Positions 1-7,918 of a stretch of DNA of 64,000 nucleotides are shown one piece after another. A model generated the notes under the pieces. It saw only the letters and a list, made by a program, of their open reading frames with translations, searched no databases and was not told the DNA's origin. Position numbers and translations under genes: made by a program. Numbering within the stretch: the stretch's first letter is position 1; each line of letters begins with the position of its first letter. This stretch comes from Clostridium sp. E02 (GTDB lineage: Bacteria > Bacillota > Clostridia > Lachnospirales > Lachnospiraceae): positions 1 to 64,000 of the forward strand of contig NZ_RJLQ01000020.1 of assembly GCF_003833015.1 (NCBI RefSeq). Reading direction: 5' to 3'.

Positions 1-63
1 TTACAAGCAGGTAACTGTAGTTTTATTAAAGTTACCCAAAAACTAATAGTACCTGGTTAAATC

Positions 64-85
64 AAGCACCAGAAAACTGGTGCTT
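64..85. other. Perfect 9-bp hairpin (AAGCACCAG / CTGGTGCTT)
   Basis: Nine-base arms close a four-base AAAA loop. The downstream sequence is only partly T-rich (a TTTTT run begins about 12 bases later), so this could be a weak terminator of a gene lying before the window. No coding region is visible in the first 354 bases. Confidence 0.35.
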
Positions 86-255
86 ATGTTAAAACTTTTT
101 CGGGACATTTTCAAAAACGGTTGACAGTTATAAATATTATATGCTTGGCATCCACACATCCCTCGAATCTTTGACTGGTGTATAATCCATAATTATATAC
201 GAAGATCAAGATATATTAATAAAAAAATATAATATTTTAATAAAAACAAATAACT

Positions 256-313
256 AATGTTGCAATATTACAACATTTATATCATTGACATGTTAGATGT
301 GTTGTTATATCAT
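256..313 (+). promoter_or_regulatory. Promoter with upstream inverted repeat
   Basis: TTGACA at 285-290 and TATCAT at 308-313 are 17 bases apart, a good sigma-A promoter pointing at the gene at 355. Just upstream lies the inverted repeat AATGTTG-N8-CAACATT (256-277), a candidate binding site for a dimeric regulator, possibly the product of the next gene acting on itself. The operator role is inference. Confidence 0.6.
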
Positions 314-354
314 AAAAGTATCATACACAGCAAAGGTGTTAAGGAGAGATTAAA

Positions 355-678
355 ATGCCTAGAGTAAAGAATCGATTATTACGAACAAAAAGAGAAATGG
401 ATGTTATGAGTACATTAAGGAATAATAAAAATACACTGGCAGCATCACAAATTGCGAAAAAAGATGAATCGCTAGGTAATAATAAAGTACAATCCGTTCT
501 CAGAAAACTGATGGATAAAGAATATATCAATCCGTTTCAGAAAAGTGGAGATGGTATTCCTATACCTAGTTTAGTAGGAACATTGTTAAAGCATGAAAAG
601 AAAGATAAAGAAAAAATTGAAAAACTAGAAAAAATACTGAAAGAAAGAAAGAAAAAACTTAGCCAAAAGGATAATTAG
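355..678 (+). CDS. Small winged-helix (BlaI/MecI-like) DNA-binding protein with charged coiled-coil tail
   Basis: This 107-residue basic protein has a likely winged-helix segment at about residues 18-60: a helix, then ASQIAKKDESLGNNKVQSVL as the turn and recognition helix, then KLMDKEYI as the wing. That pattern resembles the DNA-binding half of BlaI/MecI penicillinase repressors. The last 30 residues are a Lys/Glu-rich helix, probably a short coiled coil that could dimerise it. The AAGGAGAG ribosome site fixes the ATG start. It is monocistronic, between a TTGACA promoter and a strong terminator, so an autoregulating repressor is plausible. No target is evident nearby, and there is no BlaR-type sensor or beta-lactamase in the window. 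The family assignment is by motif resemblance only. Confidence 0.7.
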   Translation: MPRVKNRLLRTKREMDVMSTLRNNKNTLAASQIAKKDESLGNNKVQSVLRKLMDKEYINPFQKSGDGIPIPSLVGTLLKHEKKDKEKIEKLEKILKERKKKLSQKDN

Positions 679-694
679 GTCTAATGATAAAGGC

Positions 695-749
695 GACACA
701 GGAATGATTACTGGTATTTAATGGTTTTCATTCTTGTGTCTCTTTTTTG
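695..749 (+). terminator. Rho-independent terminator
   Basis: GACACAGGAATGA (695-707) pairs with TCATTCTTGTGTC (728-740) with one G-T pair, followed by TCTTTTTT. It ends the small winged-helix gene. Confidence 0.85.
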
Positions 750-799
750 TAATTATTGTAGAAATAAGGGATCATTATTTTTGGTTCATTTATTTGAGG

Positions 800-848
800 T
801 TGATTAATAAATTTGAATTGATATAATAAAATATGACATGAGATGACA
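800..848 (+). promoter_or_regulatory. Promoter and operator-like repeat of the WYL regulator
   Basis: TTGATT (800-805) and TATAAT (822-827) are 16 bases apart. TGACAT-GAG-ATGACA (834-848) lies over the start point. A matching element, TGACAT-TAC-ATGTCA, sits before the dehydrogenase gene at 1783-1797, so both genes probably answer to the same regulator, most simply the WYL protein itself. Confidence 0.6.
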
Positions 849-888
849 AGGTTTAGGCGATATACAGTATTTGAAGGGGGAATAATAT

Positions 889-1785
889 GTGAAGGAAAGT
901 AGACTGTTTAAGATCGTGTATTATTTATTACATAAGGGACATGCAACTGCACCCGAATTAGCAGAAAAATTTGAAGTATCCATTCGAACAATTTATAGAG
1001 ATGTAGATAAATTAAGTGGTGCAGGGATACCAGTTTTTGCAGAAGCAGGGAGAAATGGCGGAATCTATTTAATGAATAGTTTTGTATTAGATAAGGCTGT
1101 CTTGTCCGATTCGGAAAAACAGGAAATACTCACTGCATTACAAAGTGTTAATGTAACAAATAGTTTTGATAGCAATCATACGATCAATAAACTTTCCGCC
1201 ATATTTAATGTAAGAACAGAGAATTGGATTGAAGTAGATTTTTCAAGATGGAATAATAACCAAAAGGATAATGAAAAGTTTGAGTTATTGAAATCAGCTA
1301 TTATTAATAAAAAAGCGGTAAGAATAAATTATGTAGGTTCTAATGAATCTTATGCGCTAAGAAAGATATATCCGTTAAAATTACTGTACAAATCAAAGGC
1401 ATGGTATGTGAAAGCATACTGTGTTGAAAAAGAAGATTATCGAATATTCAAGTTAACCCGTATTTTAGATTTTAATATTTTAGATGAAAACTTTTCGAAA
1501 TTTGTATTTACGAAGCAGAAAGAGAGTGCAGTTCAGGAATATACGAATATAAAACTTCTGTTTTCGAAAGAAATGTCGTATCGTGTTTTTGATGAATTTC
1601 AACGAACAGATATTACATGGCTTGAAAATGGTGCGTTGCTTGTCACCACTCGGATTCCCCTAGATTCTTGGTTTGTTGGATTTTTACTATCCTTTGGATC
1701 TCACGTAGAAATAATTGAACCTAAATATATTAAAAAAATTTTAGCAGAACAAGCATTTAAAATATACGAAAAAAATAAATATTGA
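889..1785 (+). CDS. HTH and WYL-domain transcriptional regulator (YafY/DeoR type)
   Basis: The 298-residue protein has an N-terminal helix-turn-helix (about 18-45; TAPELAEKF then SIRTIYRDVDKL) and a GG-rich wing (AGRNGGIY). A WYL-type ligand-sensing domain follows (about 133-200), with the hallmark AWYVKAYC at 171-178 and the basic RIFKLTRI strand. Such proteins are one-component repressors or activators that bind a small effector or nucleic acid through WYL. The start is GTG at 889, because the overlapping ATG at 887 is followed at once by TGA; GAAGGGGG supplies the ribosome site. It lies just before the dehydrogenase gene and shares with it a TGACAT-N3-ATGWCA element, so it probably controls that gene and itself. 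The effector is unknown. Confidence 0.88.
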   Translation: MKESRLFKIVYYLLHKGHATAPELAEKFEVSIRTIYRDVDKLSGAGIPVFAEAGRNGGIYLMNSFVLDKAVLSDSEKQEILTALQSVNVTNSFDSNHTINKLSAIFNVRTENWIEVDFSRWNNNQKDNEKFELLKSAIINKKAVRINYVGSNESYALRKIYPLKLLYKSKAWYVKAYCVEKEDYRIFKLTRILDFNILDENFSKFVFTKQKESAVQEYTNIKLLFSKEMSYRVFDEFQRTDITWLENGALLVTTRIPLDSWFVGFLLSFGSHVEIIEPKYIKKILAEQAFKIYEKNKY

Positions 1786-1815
1786 CATTACATGTCAGGA
1801 TTTAAAGATTATAAT
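1783..1815 (+). promoter_or_regulatory. Operator-like repeat and -10 of the dehydrogenase gene
   Basis: TGACAT-TAC-ATGTCA (1783-1797) is a near-perfect inverted repeat. It overlaps where the -35 would fall (TTACAT, 1788-1793) for the TATAAT at 1810-1815, 16 bases downstream. The same half-sites occur before the WYL gene. Confidence 0.55.
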
Positions 1816-1941
1816 AAATAGAGAAAATCGCATTGGAAACGTGATAAGAATCTTCGGGATATACTAGAAAAAGGAACACCAATAATGGAATTTAAAAACT
1901 CAAAAAGTCTCAATTAATAAAAAGAAAGGATGTATATTAAT

Positions 1942-2718
1942 ATGGAAAAATTATTTGACTTAACTGGAAAAGTAGCTGTAGTAACAGGAGCAAGTTCAGG
2001 GCTTGGTGCAGATGCGGCATTCGCTTATGCAAAAGCAGGTGCAGACGTTGCATTACTGGCAAGACGTATTGAAAAGTTAAACGAAGTAAAAGCAAAAATT
2101 GAGAAAACAGGCAGAAAAGTAGTTGCTGTTGCATGTGATATTACAAATGAGGAAAGTGTAAAAATAGCAATGCAATCCGTGCTTGATACCTTCGGGCACA
2201 TTGATATTTTGTTAAATAATGCAGGAGTTGCTGTTCGTGGCGGCGTAGACAGCATGTCCGTGGAAGATTGGGATAAAACCTTTGATACGAATGTGAAGGG
2301 AATCTTTTTAGCAAGCAAATATGCACTTCCACCGATGAAGGAAAGAGGCTATGGTAAAATTATTAATATTGCATCCGTAAATGCAGTTGTTGCAGATAAG
2401 TTTGATGCATTCATCAGACATTCCTATAATTCCTCCAAAGCCGCAGTGGTTGGCTTAACAAGAGGTATGGCAGCATCTTATGCCAAATATGGAATTACTG
2501 TGAACGCCATTGGACCGGGTCTTTTTGAAAGTGAGATGACGATTAAAACTTTATTTAAGTCAGAAAAATTTGTAAACCAATATAATACATCGAATCCTAC
2601 AGGACGTCCAGGAAGAAATGGAGAATTAAATGGTACAGTTCTCTATCTTTCCAGTGATAGTTCCAGCTATGTTCAGGGCCAGTTCATAATCGTAGATGGC
2701 GGCGGAACTCTCGTATAA
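1942..2718 (+). CDS. Short-chain dehydrogenase/reductase (gluconate 5-dehydrogenase / 3-oxoacyl reductase-like)
   Basis: The 258-residue protein is a classical SDR. It has the Rossmann TGASSGLG at 15-22, NNAG at 92-95, and the catalytic Ser145, Tyr162 and Lys166 (Y-N-S-S-K). The C-terminal FIIVDGGGTLV is the usual SDR ending. Such enzymes oxidise or reduce a sugar acid, polyol or ketone with NAD(P)H. An ATG also exists at 1930, but the AAAGGA ribosome site runs into it, so the ATG at 1942 is preferred. Its promoter carries the repeat shared with the WYL gene. The last 42 coding bases recur almost unchanged at 12138-12179, a sign of past duplication or recombination. The substrate cannot be read from sequence. 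Confidence 0.88.
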   Translation: MEKLFDLTGKVAVVTGASSGLGADAAFAYAKAGADVALLARRIEKLNEVKAKIEKTGRKVVAVACDITNEESVKIAMQSVLDTFGHIDILLNNAGVAVRGGVDSMSVEDWDKTFDTNVKGIFLASKYALPPMKERGYGKIINIASVNAVVADKFDAFIRHSYNSSKAAVVGLTRGMAASYAKYGITVNAIGPGLFESEMTIKTLFKSEKFVNQYNTSNPTGRPGRNGELNGTVLYLSSDSSSYVQGQFIIVDGGGTLV

Positions 2719-2722
2719 GATT
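2677..2722 (+). repeat. Direct repeat, copy A (3' end of the dehydrogenase gene)
   Basis: These 46 bases match 12138-12183 at 43 positions, coding the same 13 residues plus stop. The two copies flank a 9.4-kb block containing the rbs operon, rbsR, a LysR gene and an oxidoreductase. Confidence 0.85.
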
Positions 2723-2800
2723 GCGTTTCAACTGGCAGTAGTACAAAGATGACACTTAATTATCAAATGATCCGGTGCACCAACGATTTTCTAAAGAAGA

Positions 2801-2847
2801 AAAGCTCCTCTCTGCTAGGCTTACGTAACCTTGCAGGGAGGAGCTTT
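2801..2847. terminator. Bidirectional terminator between convergent genes
   Basis: AAAGCTCCTCTCTGC (2801-2815) is perfectly complementary to GCAGGGAGGAGCTTT (2833-2847). A-rich sequence on the left and a T-containing flank on the right suit termination of both the dehydrogenase gene and the minus-strand rbs operon. Confidence 0.85.
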
Positions 2848-2872
2848 CTGATACAATCGCGATAACAGGTAT

Positions 2873-3799
2873 TTATTTCTTGATCAGCTCAACTTCAACA
2901 GGAATTGACTTTTCAACGGCCTCACCAGCAATTAATTTTTTCGCTGTTTCGATAGCTGTTTGTCCCATAAGTTCCGGTTTCTGAGCGACCGTAGCTGCCA
3001 TTTTACCTTCAGCAACAGCAGCCTTCGCATCATCCGTAGCATCGAATCCTACGACCTTGATGTCCTTTCCGGCGGCTGAGATCGCTTCGATTGCGCCAAG
3101 TGCCATCTCATCATTGTGAGCGAATACACCTACGATCGTACTGTCTGCTTGAAGGATATTCTCCATAACTGTCATACCTTCCGCTCTGTTGAAATTAGCA
3201 GTCTGGCTGGCAACTACTTTGAAAGAAGTATCAGCTACCTCATGGAAACCTGCTCCTCGGTCAATCGTTGCAGATGCTCCAGGAACGCCTTGAAGTTCAG
3301 CAACCTTAGCATCGTTACCAACCAACTCCTTCAGGTATTCCGTTGCAATCTTAGCACCAGCTACGTTATCGGAAGCGATCTGGCATGCAACTTCAACACC
3401 ATTTACCACACGGTCCACAGAGATAACCTGGATGCCTTTTGCGATCGCGGATTCCACAGATGGTGCAACCGCATCAGAATCTACTGGGTTAACAATGAGT
3501 ACACCAACATTCTTAGAGATGAGGTCTTCAATATCGCTTGCCTGTTTCGCAGCATCATCGCCTGCATCCACTACGATTAGTTCAATCCCATTGTCCTTCG
3601 CCGTCTTCTTTGCGCCATCGGACAGGGTTACAAAGAAGGGGTTGTTCAGTGTTGAGATGGAGAAGCCAATCGTATCAGATTTCTTGTTGGCTGTATTGTT
3701 CTCGGCTTCCCCCTCCATTTTAACCCCACTGCATCCTACCATAACTACCATCATCATTCCTGCTAAAAGTGTGCCAATTAATTTTTTAATTTTCATCAT
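2873..3799 (-). CDS. rbsB: Ribose ABC transporter substrate-binding lipoprotein
   Basis: The 308-residue periplasmic-binding-type protein begins with a signal peptide ending in a lipobox (VMVGC, Cys about residue 23), so it is anchored outside the membrane. The body is a type I sugar-binding fold: DTIGFSISTLNNPFF near the start, VIVDAGDD, GVFAHNDEMALGA and VVGFDATDDA, all typical of RbsB. It delivers ribose to RbsC/RbsA. Upstream in-frame ATG codons exist; the start at 3799 follows AAAGGA and gives a normal signal peptide. It is the last gene of rbsKDACB and is followed by a strong terminator. A 115-bp gap separates it from rbsC, which might carry mRNA-processing signals raising its expression. 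The sugar is inferred from RbsD and RbsK in the operon. Confidence 0.92.
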   Translation of the reverse strand: MMKIKKLIGTLLAGMMMVVMVGCSGVKMEGEAENNTANKKSDTIGFSISTLNNPFFVTLSDGAKKTAKDNGIELIVVDAGDDAAKQASDIEDLISKNVGVLIVNPVDSDAVAPSVESAIAKGIQVISVDRVVNGVEVACQIASDNVAGAKIATEYLKELVGNDAKVAELQGVPGASATIDRGAGFHEVADTSFKVVASQTANFNRAEGMTVMENILQADSTIVGVFAHNDEMALGAIEAISAAGKDIKVVGFDATDDAKAAVAEGKMAATVAQKPELMGQTAIETAKKLIAGEAVEKSIPVEVELIKK

Positions 3800-3914
3800 T
3801 ATACCTATTTTCCTTTCTGCCAACTGGCTTGAAAATTATGTTTTGGGTGAAAACGTAGTCGGAAGAGCCGATGGAACGAATCCATTACGTTCTCTGAAAA
3901 AATATATATAAGTG

Positions 3915-4856
3915 TTAACGTTTTCTATCAGATAGAACGGCTACCAGGATAACGATTCCCTTGATAACAGCCTGATAATAGGAGGATACGCCAAGGATAT
4001 TGAGTCCGTTATTCAGTACGGCGATGATAAGAACCCCGATGAAGGTACCATAGATCTTACCACGTCCACCGCTCATACTTGTTCCGCCAAGAGCAACGGC
4101 AGCGATCGCATCAAGCTCATAGCCTGTACCAAGGGTGGGCTGTGCGGAGTTAAGTCTTGATAGAAGGATGAGACCAGATAATGCAGCCATTGCCCCAGAG
4201 ATTACGTAAGCAATGATCTTCGTTCTGCTGATGTTAACGCCGGCGAGTTTCGCTGACTTCCAGTTACTTCCAGTTGCATATATGCGCCGTCCAAAGGTTG
4301 TCTTCGTAAGAAGGAAGAGGAAGAGCAGGAAGACTGCGATAAGAAGGATTACCGGAATGGGAACGCCCAAGAAGCTCCCCTTTCCAATTAGTTTTAGTAC
4401 AAAGCTATTCCCAAGGTTGGAGATTGGCTTTCCATTCGTATAGATCATGGTTAAACCACGGTATACTGTCATTGTGATGAGTGTTGCGATGAAAGGCTGT
4501 AACCTGCCTTTCGTTACGAGAATACCACTCATTAGGCCAAGTAGTGCACCGATGACTAAGGCTAGCAGGAGTGCGATACCAACGGGTACACCAGCAGTTA
4601 TCATCCCTGCACAGAGCACGGTGGAGAGTGCTAGTACCGATCCTACGGATAGGTCAATCGCGTCTGTCAGGATAACGAATGTCATACCAAAAGCGATGAA
4701 ACCGTTAATAGAAGATTGACGCAGGAGCGATAGGAAGTTATCAACGGTCCGAAACTGCGGGCTTACAAAGCTGATACCAATCACCAGCAGAACGAGAGCA
4801 ATCAGTGCTCCAAAATCTTGCGCATAGTATATTAATTTATTTTTCTTCTTGTTCAT
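3915..4856 (-). CDS. rbsC: Ribose ABC transporter permease
   Basis: The 313-residue, very hydrophobic protein belongs to the RbsC/AraH permease family. Recognisable motifs are FRTVDNFLSLLRQSSINGFIA near residue 40, the Asp-bearing ILTDAIDLSVGSVLALS, and the C-terminal AVALGGTSMSGGRGKIYGT loop that contacts the ATPase. It forms the membrane channel as a dimer. Its ATG shares its first base with the rbsA stop codon (base 4856), a typical translationally coupled arrangement. Length and order match the family, and there is nothing abnormal. Confidence 0.93.
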   Translation of the reverse strand: MNKKKNKLIYYAQDFGALIALVLLVIGISFVSPQFRTVDNFLSLLRQSSINGFIAFGMTFVILTDAIDLSVGSVLALSTVLCAGMITAGVPVGIALLLALVIGALLGLMSGILVTKGRLQPFIATLITMTVYRGLTMIYTNGKPISNLGNSFVLKLIGKGSFLGVPIPVILLIAVFLLFLFLLTKTTFGRRIYATGSNWKSAKLAGVNISRTKIIAYVISGAMAALSGLILLSRLNSAQPTLGTGYELDAIAAVALGGTSMSGGRGKIYGTFIGVLIIAVLNNGLNILGVSSYYQAVIKGIVILVAVLSDRKR

Positions 4857-6343
4857 CAGATATTACCCCCTGTTGCTAAAGTCATAATTTTTTCCTGGTT
4901 GACTTCTTCCCTCGATAGGATACCTCGAACCGTTCCTTCCCGAACGACCATGATTCGATCACTCATTCCCAGTACTTCCGGCAGTTCCGAGGATACCATA
5001 ATGATTGCCACCCCTTTCTTTGCTAACACGTTAATGATATTGTAGATCTCTTTCTTCGCTCCGATATCGACACCTCTTGTTGGCTCATCGAAGATAAGAA
5101 TTTTAGGATTCGTATAGATCCATTTCGCGATTACAACCTTTTGTTGGTTTCCACCGCTTAAGTTGTGGCATTCGTGCTGTGGTCCGATGCAGCGGATATG
5201 AAGCTCCTTAATCGCCTTTGCGATCAGGTCGTTCTCTGATTTCCTACGCAGGATACCTTTTCCATTTGACACACTACTTAGGTTGGTAAGTGTTATGTTC
5301 TTCTGAATCGTCTCCTCAAGCATCAGTCCCTCACTCTTGCGGTCCTCCGTAATGAAACCGATTCCCAGTTGGATCGCTTGTTCTGGACTGCTGATATTGC
5401 ACTTTTGATTCCCGATGTATATGCTTCCTTCCTCATATGGAAGGTTACCGAAAATTGCCTGCATGATCTCGGTACGTCCGGCTCCCATAAGGCCGGATAC
5501 TCCAAGAACTTCCCCAGCATGAACGGTAAAACTTACATGGTCAAATACATCTTTCTTAGTCAAACCTTCTACACGGAACATTTCTTCCCCAATGGTAAAG
5601 TTACGGGCAGGGTAGCGCTCTCCAATCTCACGTCCAATCATCAGCTTAACGATGTCGTTCATATCCGTCTCTGCTCTATTTTTTGTGCCAACGTAATTGC
5701 CATCTCTAAGAACGGTAATTCGGTCGCATAGCTCGAAGATTTCCTCCATACGGTGGGAGATATATACGATGGATACGCCTCGCTTTTGAAGGTTATGGAT
5801 TACCTCAAAGAGGACTTTCGTCTCACTCTGGGTCAGAGCAGCAGTAGGTTCATCCATGATAATAACCTTTGCGTCTACCATGAGGGCTTTGCAGATTTCA
5901 ATCATCTGTTGCTGGCCAACGGATAGTTCGGACATTACCTTACTGGTAGGTATACGAACACCTAGCATTCCTAGTATCTCTTTCGTCTTTGCACGCATCG
6001 CTTTCCGATTGCAGATACCAAGGGAATTCGTTATCTCCTTACCGAGAAAGAGGTTCTCCTCTACGGTCAGATCAAAGAGTACGTTTAGCTCCTGATGGAT
6101 AAACACGATACCTGCCTTTTCCGCTTCCTGCGGATTAAGGTAGGTAACCTCCCTGCCATCGACCAGGATGGTTCCGGAATCCTTCGTATAGACACCTGTA
6201 AGTATTTTCATTAATGTGGATTTTCCTGCACCGTTCTCGCCCATGAGTGCATGAACTTCGCTATTCTCGAGCTGAAAGCCAGCATCACAAAGCACCTGAT
6301 TCCCTCCAAATGCCTTACAAATCTTTTGCATTTCAATTCTCAT
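4856..6343 (-). CDS. rbsA: Ribose ABC transporter ATP-binding protein (two nucleotide-binding domains)
   Basis: The 495-residue double ATPase is typical of RbsA/MglA. Domain 1 has Walker A GENGAGKST (about 35-43), a variant signature LSVGQQQ and Walker B VIIMDEPTAAL. Domain 2 has the usual degenerate Walker A (GLMGAGRTE), signature LSGGNQQK and ILIFDEPTRGVD. Such proteins power sugar import with RbsC. The ATG lies 21 bases after the rbsD stop. The missing Walker Lys in domain 2 is a family trait, not damage. Confidence 0.94.
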   Translation of the reverse strand: MRIEMQKICKAFGGNQVLCDAGFQLENSEVHALMGENGAGKSTLMKILTGVYTKDSGTILVDGREVTYLNPQEAEKAGIVFIHQELNVLFDLTVEENLFLGKEITNSLGICNRKAMRAKTKEILGMLGVRIPTSKVMSELSVGQQQMIEICKALMVDAKVIIMDEPTAALTQSETKVLFEVIHNLQKRGVSIVYISHRMEEIFELCDRITVLRDGNYVGTKNRAETDMNDIVKLMIGREIGERYPARNFTIGEEMFRVEGLTKKDVFDHVSFTVHAGEVLGVSGLMGAGRTEIMQAIFGNLPYEEGSIYIGNQKCNISSPEQAIQLGIGFITEDRKSEGLMLEETIQKNITLTNLSSVSNGKGILRRKSENDLIAKAIKELHIRCIGPQHECHNLSGGNQQKVVIAKWIYTNPKILIFDEPTRGVDIGAKKEIYNIINVLAKKGVAIIMVSSELPEVLGMSDRIMVVREGTVRGILSREEVNQEKIMTLATGGNI

Positions 6344-6364
6344 TTTGCATTCCTCCCATCCTTC

Positions 6365-6775
6365 TTATGCAAAGATACAGCCAGATTCCAGGATTATATT
6401 TGCATAAGGAGTCGTCTCACCTGTACGAAGAACCGCTTTACATCCTTTTGTTCGTTCTTTTAACTGCACGTGAGAAACGAATTCTATCTCTATCTTTGCG
6501 TTCCTTCTATTTAATAATTCCTGTATTTGTGTTAGGATAGCGGGGTTCTGTGTCTTAATCTCTTCCGCCAGAACAACTCGTTCGAACACCATATCCTCAG
6601 CGATTGCACTTAGTACCTCCATGAAGGAAGGACTTCCGAAACGTACCGTGAGATCGATTCGTTCCGTATCTGCCGGAATCGGCAGACCGCAGTCACCAAT
6701 GCAAAGGGTGTCGGTATGCCCCATATAGGATAGCACTCTTGATATATCGCTGTTTAAAATTCCAGACTTCTTCAT
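6365..6775 (-). CDS. rbsD: D-ribose pyranase
   Basis: This 136-residue protein matches RbsD/FucU mutarotases: MKKSGILNSDISRVLSYMGHTD at the start with the active-site His, then CGLPIP and the C-terminal TGETTPYANIILESGCIF. It interconverts the pyranose and furanose forms of ribose so that RbsK can phosphorylate it. It is cytosolic and works as a multimeric ring. It lies between rbsK and rbsA, in full agreement with the ribose assignment of the operon. Confidence 0.94.
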   Translation of the reverse strand: MKKSGILNSDISRVLSYMGHTDTLCIGDCGLPIPADTERIDLTVRFGSPSFMEVLSAIAEDMVFERVVLAEEIKTQNPAILTQIQELLNRRNAKIEIEFVSHVQLKERTKGCKAVLRTGETTPYANIILESGCIFA

Positions 6776-6813
6776 ATTGAATCCTCCTCATATCGCTGGT
6801 AGGGATAATCACT

Positions 6814-7701
6814 TCAACACGTAAGCTCCTTCATAACTTCTTCGTAGTTAGGCATTCCACCCTGGGCTCCAAACTTCTCTGTCGAAAGGCTGGCTGCAAC
6901 ATTGGCAAACTGCAGAGCATTCTCAATCCCCTTACCTTCTGCAATTGCTACAGTAAATGCTCCATTTAGCGTATCGCCAGCTCCCGTCGTATCGACTACG
7001 TTCGCTTTCCTGGCAGGAAGGAGGAGAACCTCACCGGATTCGTTGCATACGCTTACCCCTCTGGAGCCTTGCGTGATTACAAGCTTTTGCGGGTACTTCC
7101 TTAAAAGCTCCTCTGTACTGATCTTTGATCCGAAGATAATGACGGCCTCGTGCTCGTTCGGTGTTAGGAAATCAATCTGATCGATGATCTCCCGGCGTAC
7201 CGGTCTGGCTGGTGCTGGGTTTAAGACTACCATGATTCCCTTCCTATGGCATAGCTCGATCACATACTCAACCGTTTCCTGTGGAATCTCATGCTGCAGC
7301 AGTACCACATCGCAGGTTAGAAGTTCATTCGCTATACTGTCTACGTATGCAATGTCCACCATGTTGTTTGCACCTGCGATTACCAGGATACAGTTATCGT
7401 TCTCAGCGACCGTGATGATTGCGATACCCGTTGATACACCGTCAACGACCCGGATGCGCCCAGTTTGTATGCCTTCCCTTTTCATATTTTCAAGAAGGGT
7501 TTTTCCTGCATCATCATTCCCAACGCAGCCAAACATTGTAACGTTTGCTCCAAGTCTTGCAGCAGCGACTGCCTGATTCGCACCTTTCCCGCCAGGGATA
7601 TAGGATATGTCATTTCCCATAATCGTTTCGCCTTTGCCTGGTATTCTATCTGTTGTGACGGTCATATCCATATTGATACTACCAATTACGCCAAGCTTCA
7701 T
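6814..7701 (-). CDS. rbsK: Ribokinase (PfkB family)
   Basis: The 295-residue sugar kinase phosphorylates ribose at O5. Visible PfkB motifs are GSINMDMTV at the start, the GKGANQAVAAARLG substrate motif and the C-terminal DTTGAGDTLNGAF with the catalytic Asp and anion hole. An upstream in-frame ATG at 7740 would overlap the operator palindrome; the ATG at 7701 follows GGAGAG and gives the usual N-terminus, so it is chosen. It is the first gene of the operon, directly behind the promoter and LacI-type operator. Confidence 0.93.
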   Translation of the reverse strand: MKLGVIGSINMDMTVTTDRIPGKGETIMGNDISYIPGGKGANQAVAAARLGANVTMFGCVGNDDAGKTLLENMKREGIQTGRIRVVDGVSTGIAIITVAENDNCILVIAGANNMVDIAYVDSIANELLTCDVVLLQHEIPQETVEYVIELCHRKGIMVVLNPAPARPVRREIIDQIDFLTPNEHEAVIIFGSKISTEELLRKYPQKLVITQGSRGVSVCNESGEVLLLPARKANVVDTTGAGDTLNGAFTVAIAEGKGIENALQFANVAASLSTEKFGAQGGMPNYEEVMKELTC

Positions 7702-7721
7702 TACACATCTCTCCATTCTTC

Positions 7722-7781
7722 TGATAAAACGTTTTATCAACTTTGTATCTATATAATAAAGTGTTTTTGCCAGTTTGTCAA
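7722..7781 (-). promoter_or_regulatory. rbs operon promoter and RbsR operator
   Basis: On the minus strand TTGACA (7781-7776) and TATTAT (7758-7753) are exactly 17 bases apart. The perfect 18-bp palindrome TGATAAAACGTTTTATCA (7722-7739) lies just downstream of the expected start point and has the central CG of LacI-family operators. It should be the repressor site for the divergent LacI-type gene. Confidence 0.85.
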
Positions 7782-7800
7782 TAATATATATTATGGAAAA

Positions 7801-7861
7801 GATAAAACGATTTACCTTGTGACAAATGCATATTGCCTTTTATGTAAATTATAACTATAAT
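7801..7861 (+). promoter_or_regulatory. rbsR promoter with second operator-like half
   Basis: TTGCCT (7833-7838) and TATAAT (7856-7861) are 17 bases apart and point to the LacI-type gene. GATAAAACGATTTA at 7801-7814 repeats the left half of the rbs palindrome with a weaker right half, so a second, lower-affinity site and looping across both promoters are possible. Confidence 0.6.
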
Positions 7862-7918
7862 GAAAGATAGAAGAATCTTGAGAATCATAAAAGCAGCAGT
7901 AGTGGATAGGAGTTAGTT

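Noticed and set aside
64-85. Terminator of an upstream gene
   Set aside because: The stem is perfect, but the T-run begins about 12 bases away and no upstream gene is visible; kept only as a hairpin.
3116-3911. Plus-strand ORFs opposite rbsB
   Set aside because: They are shadows of the minus-strand binding-protein gene, without ribosome sites or recognisable domains.
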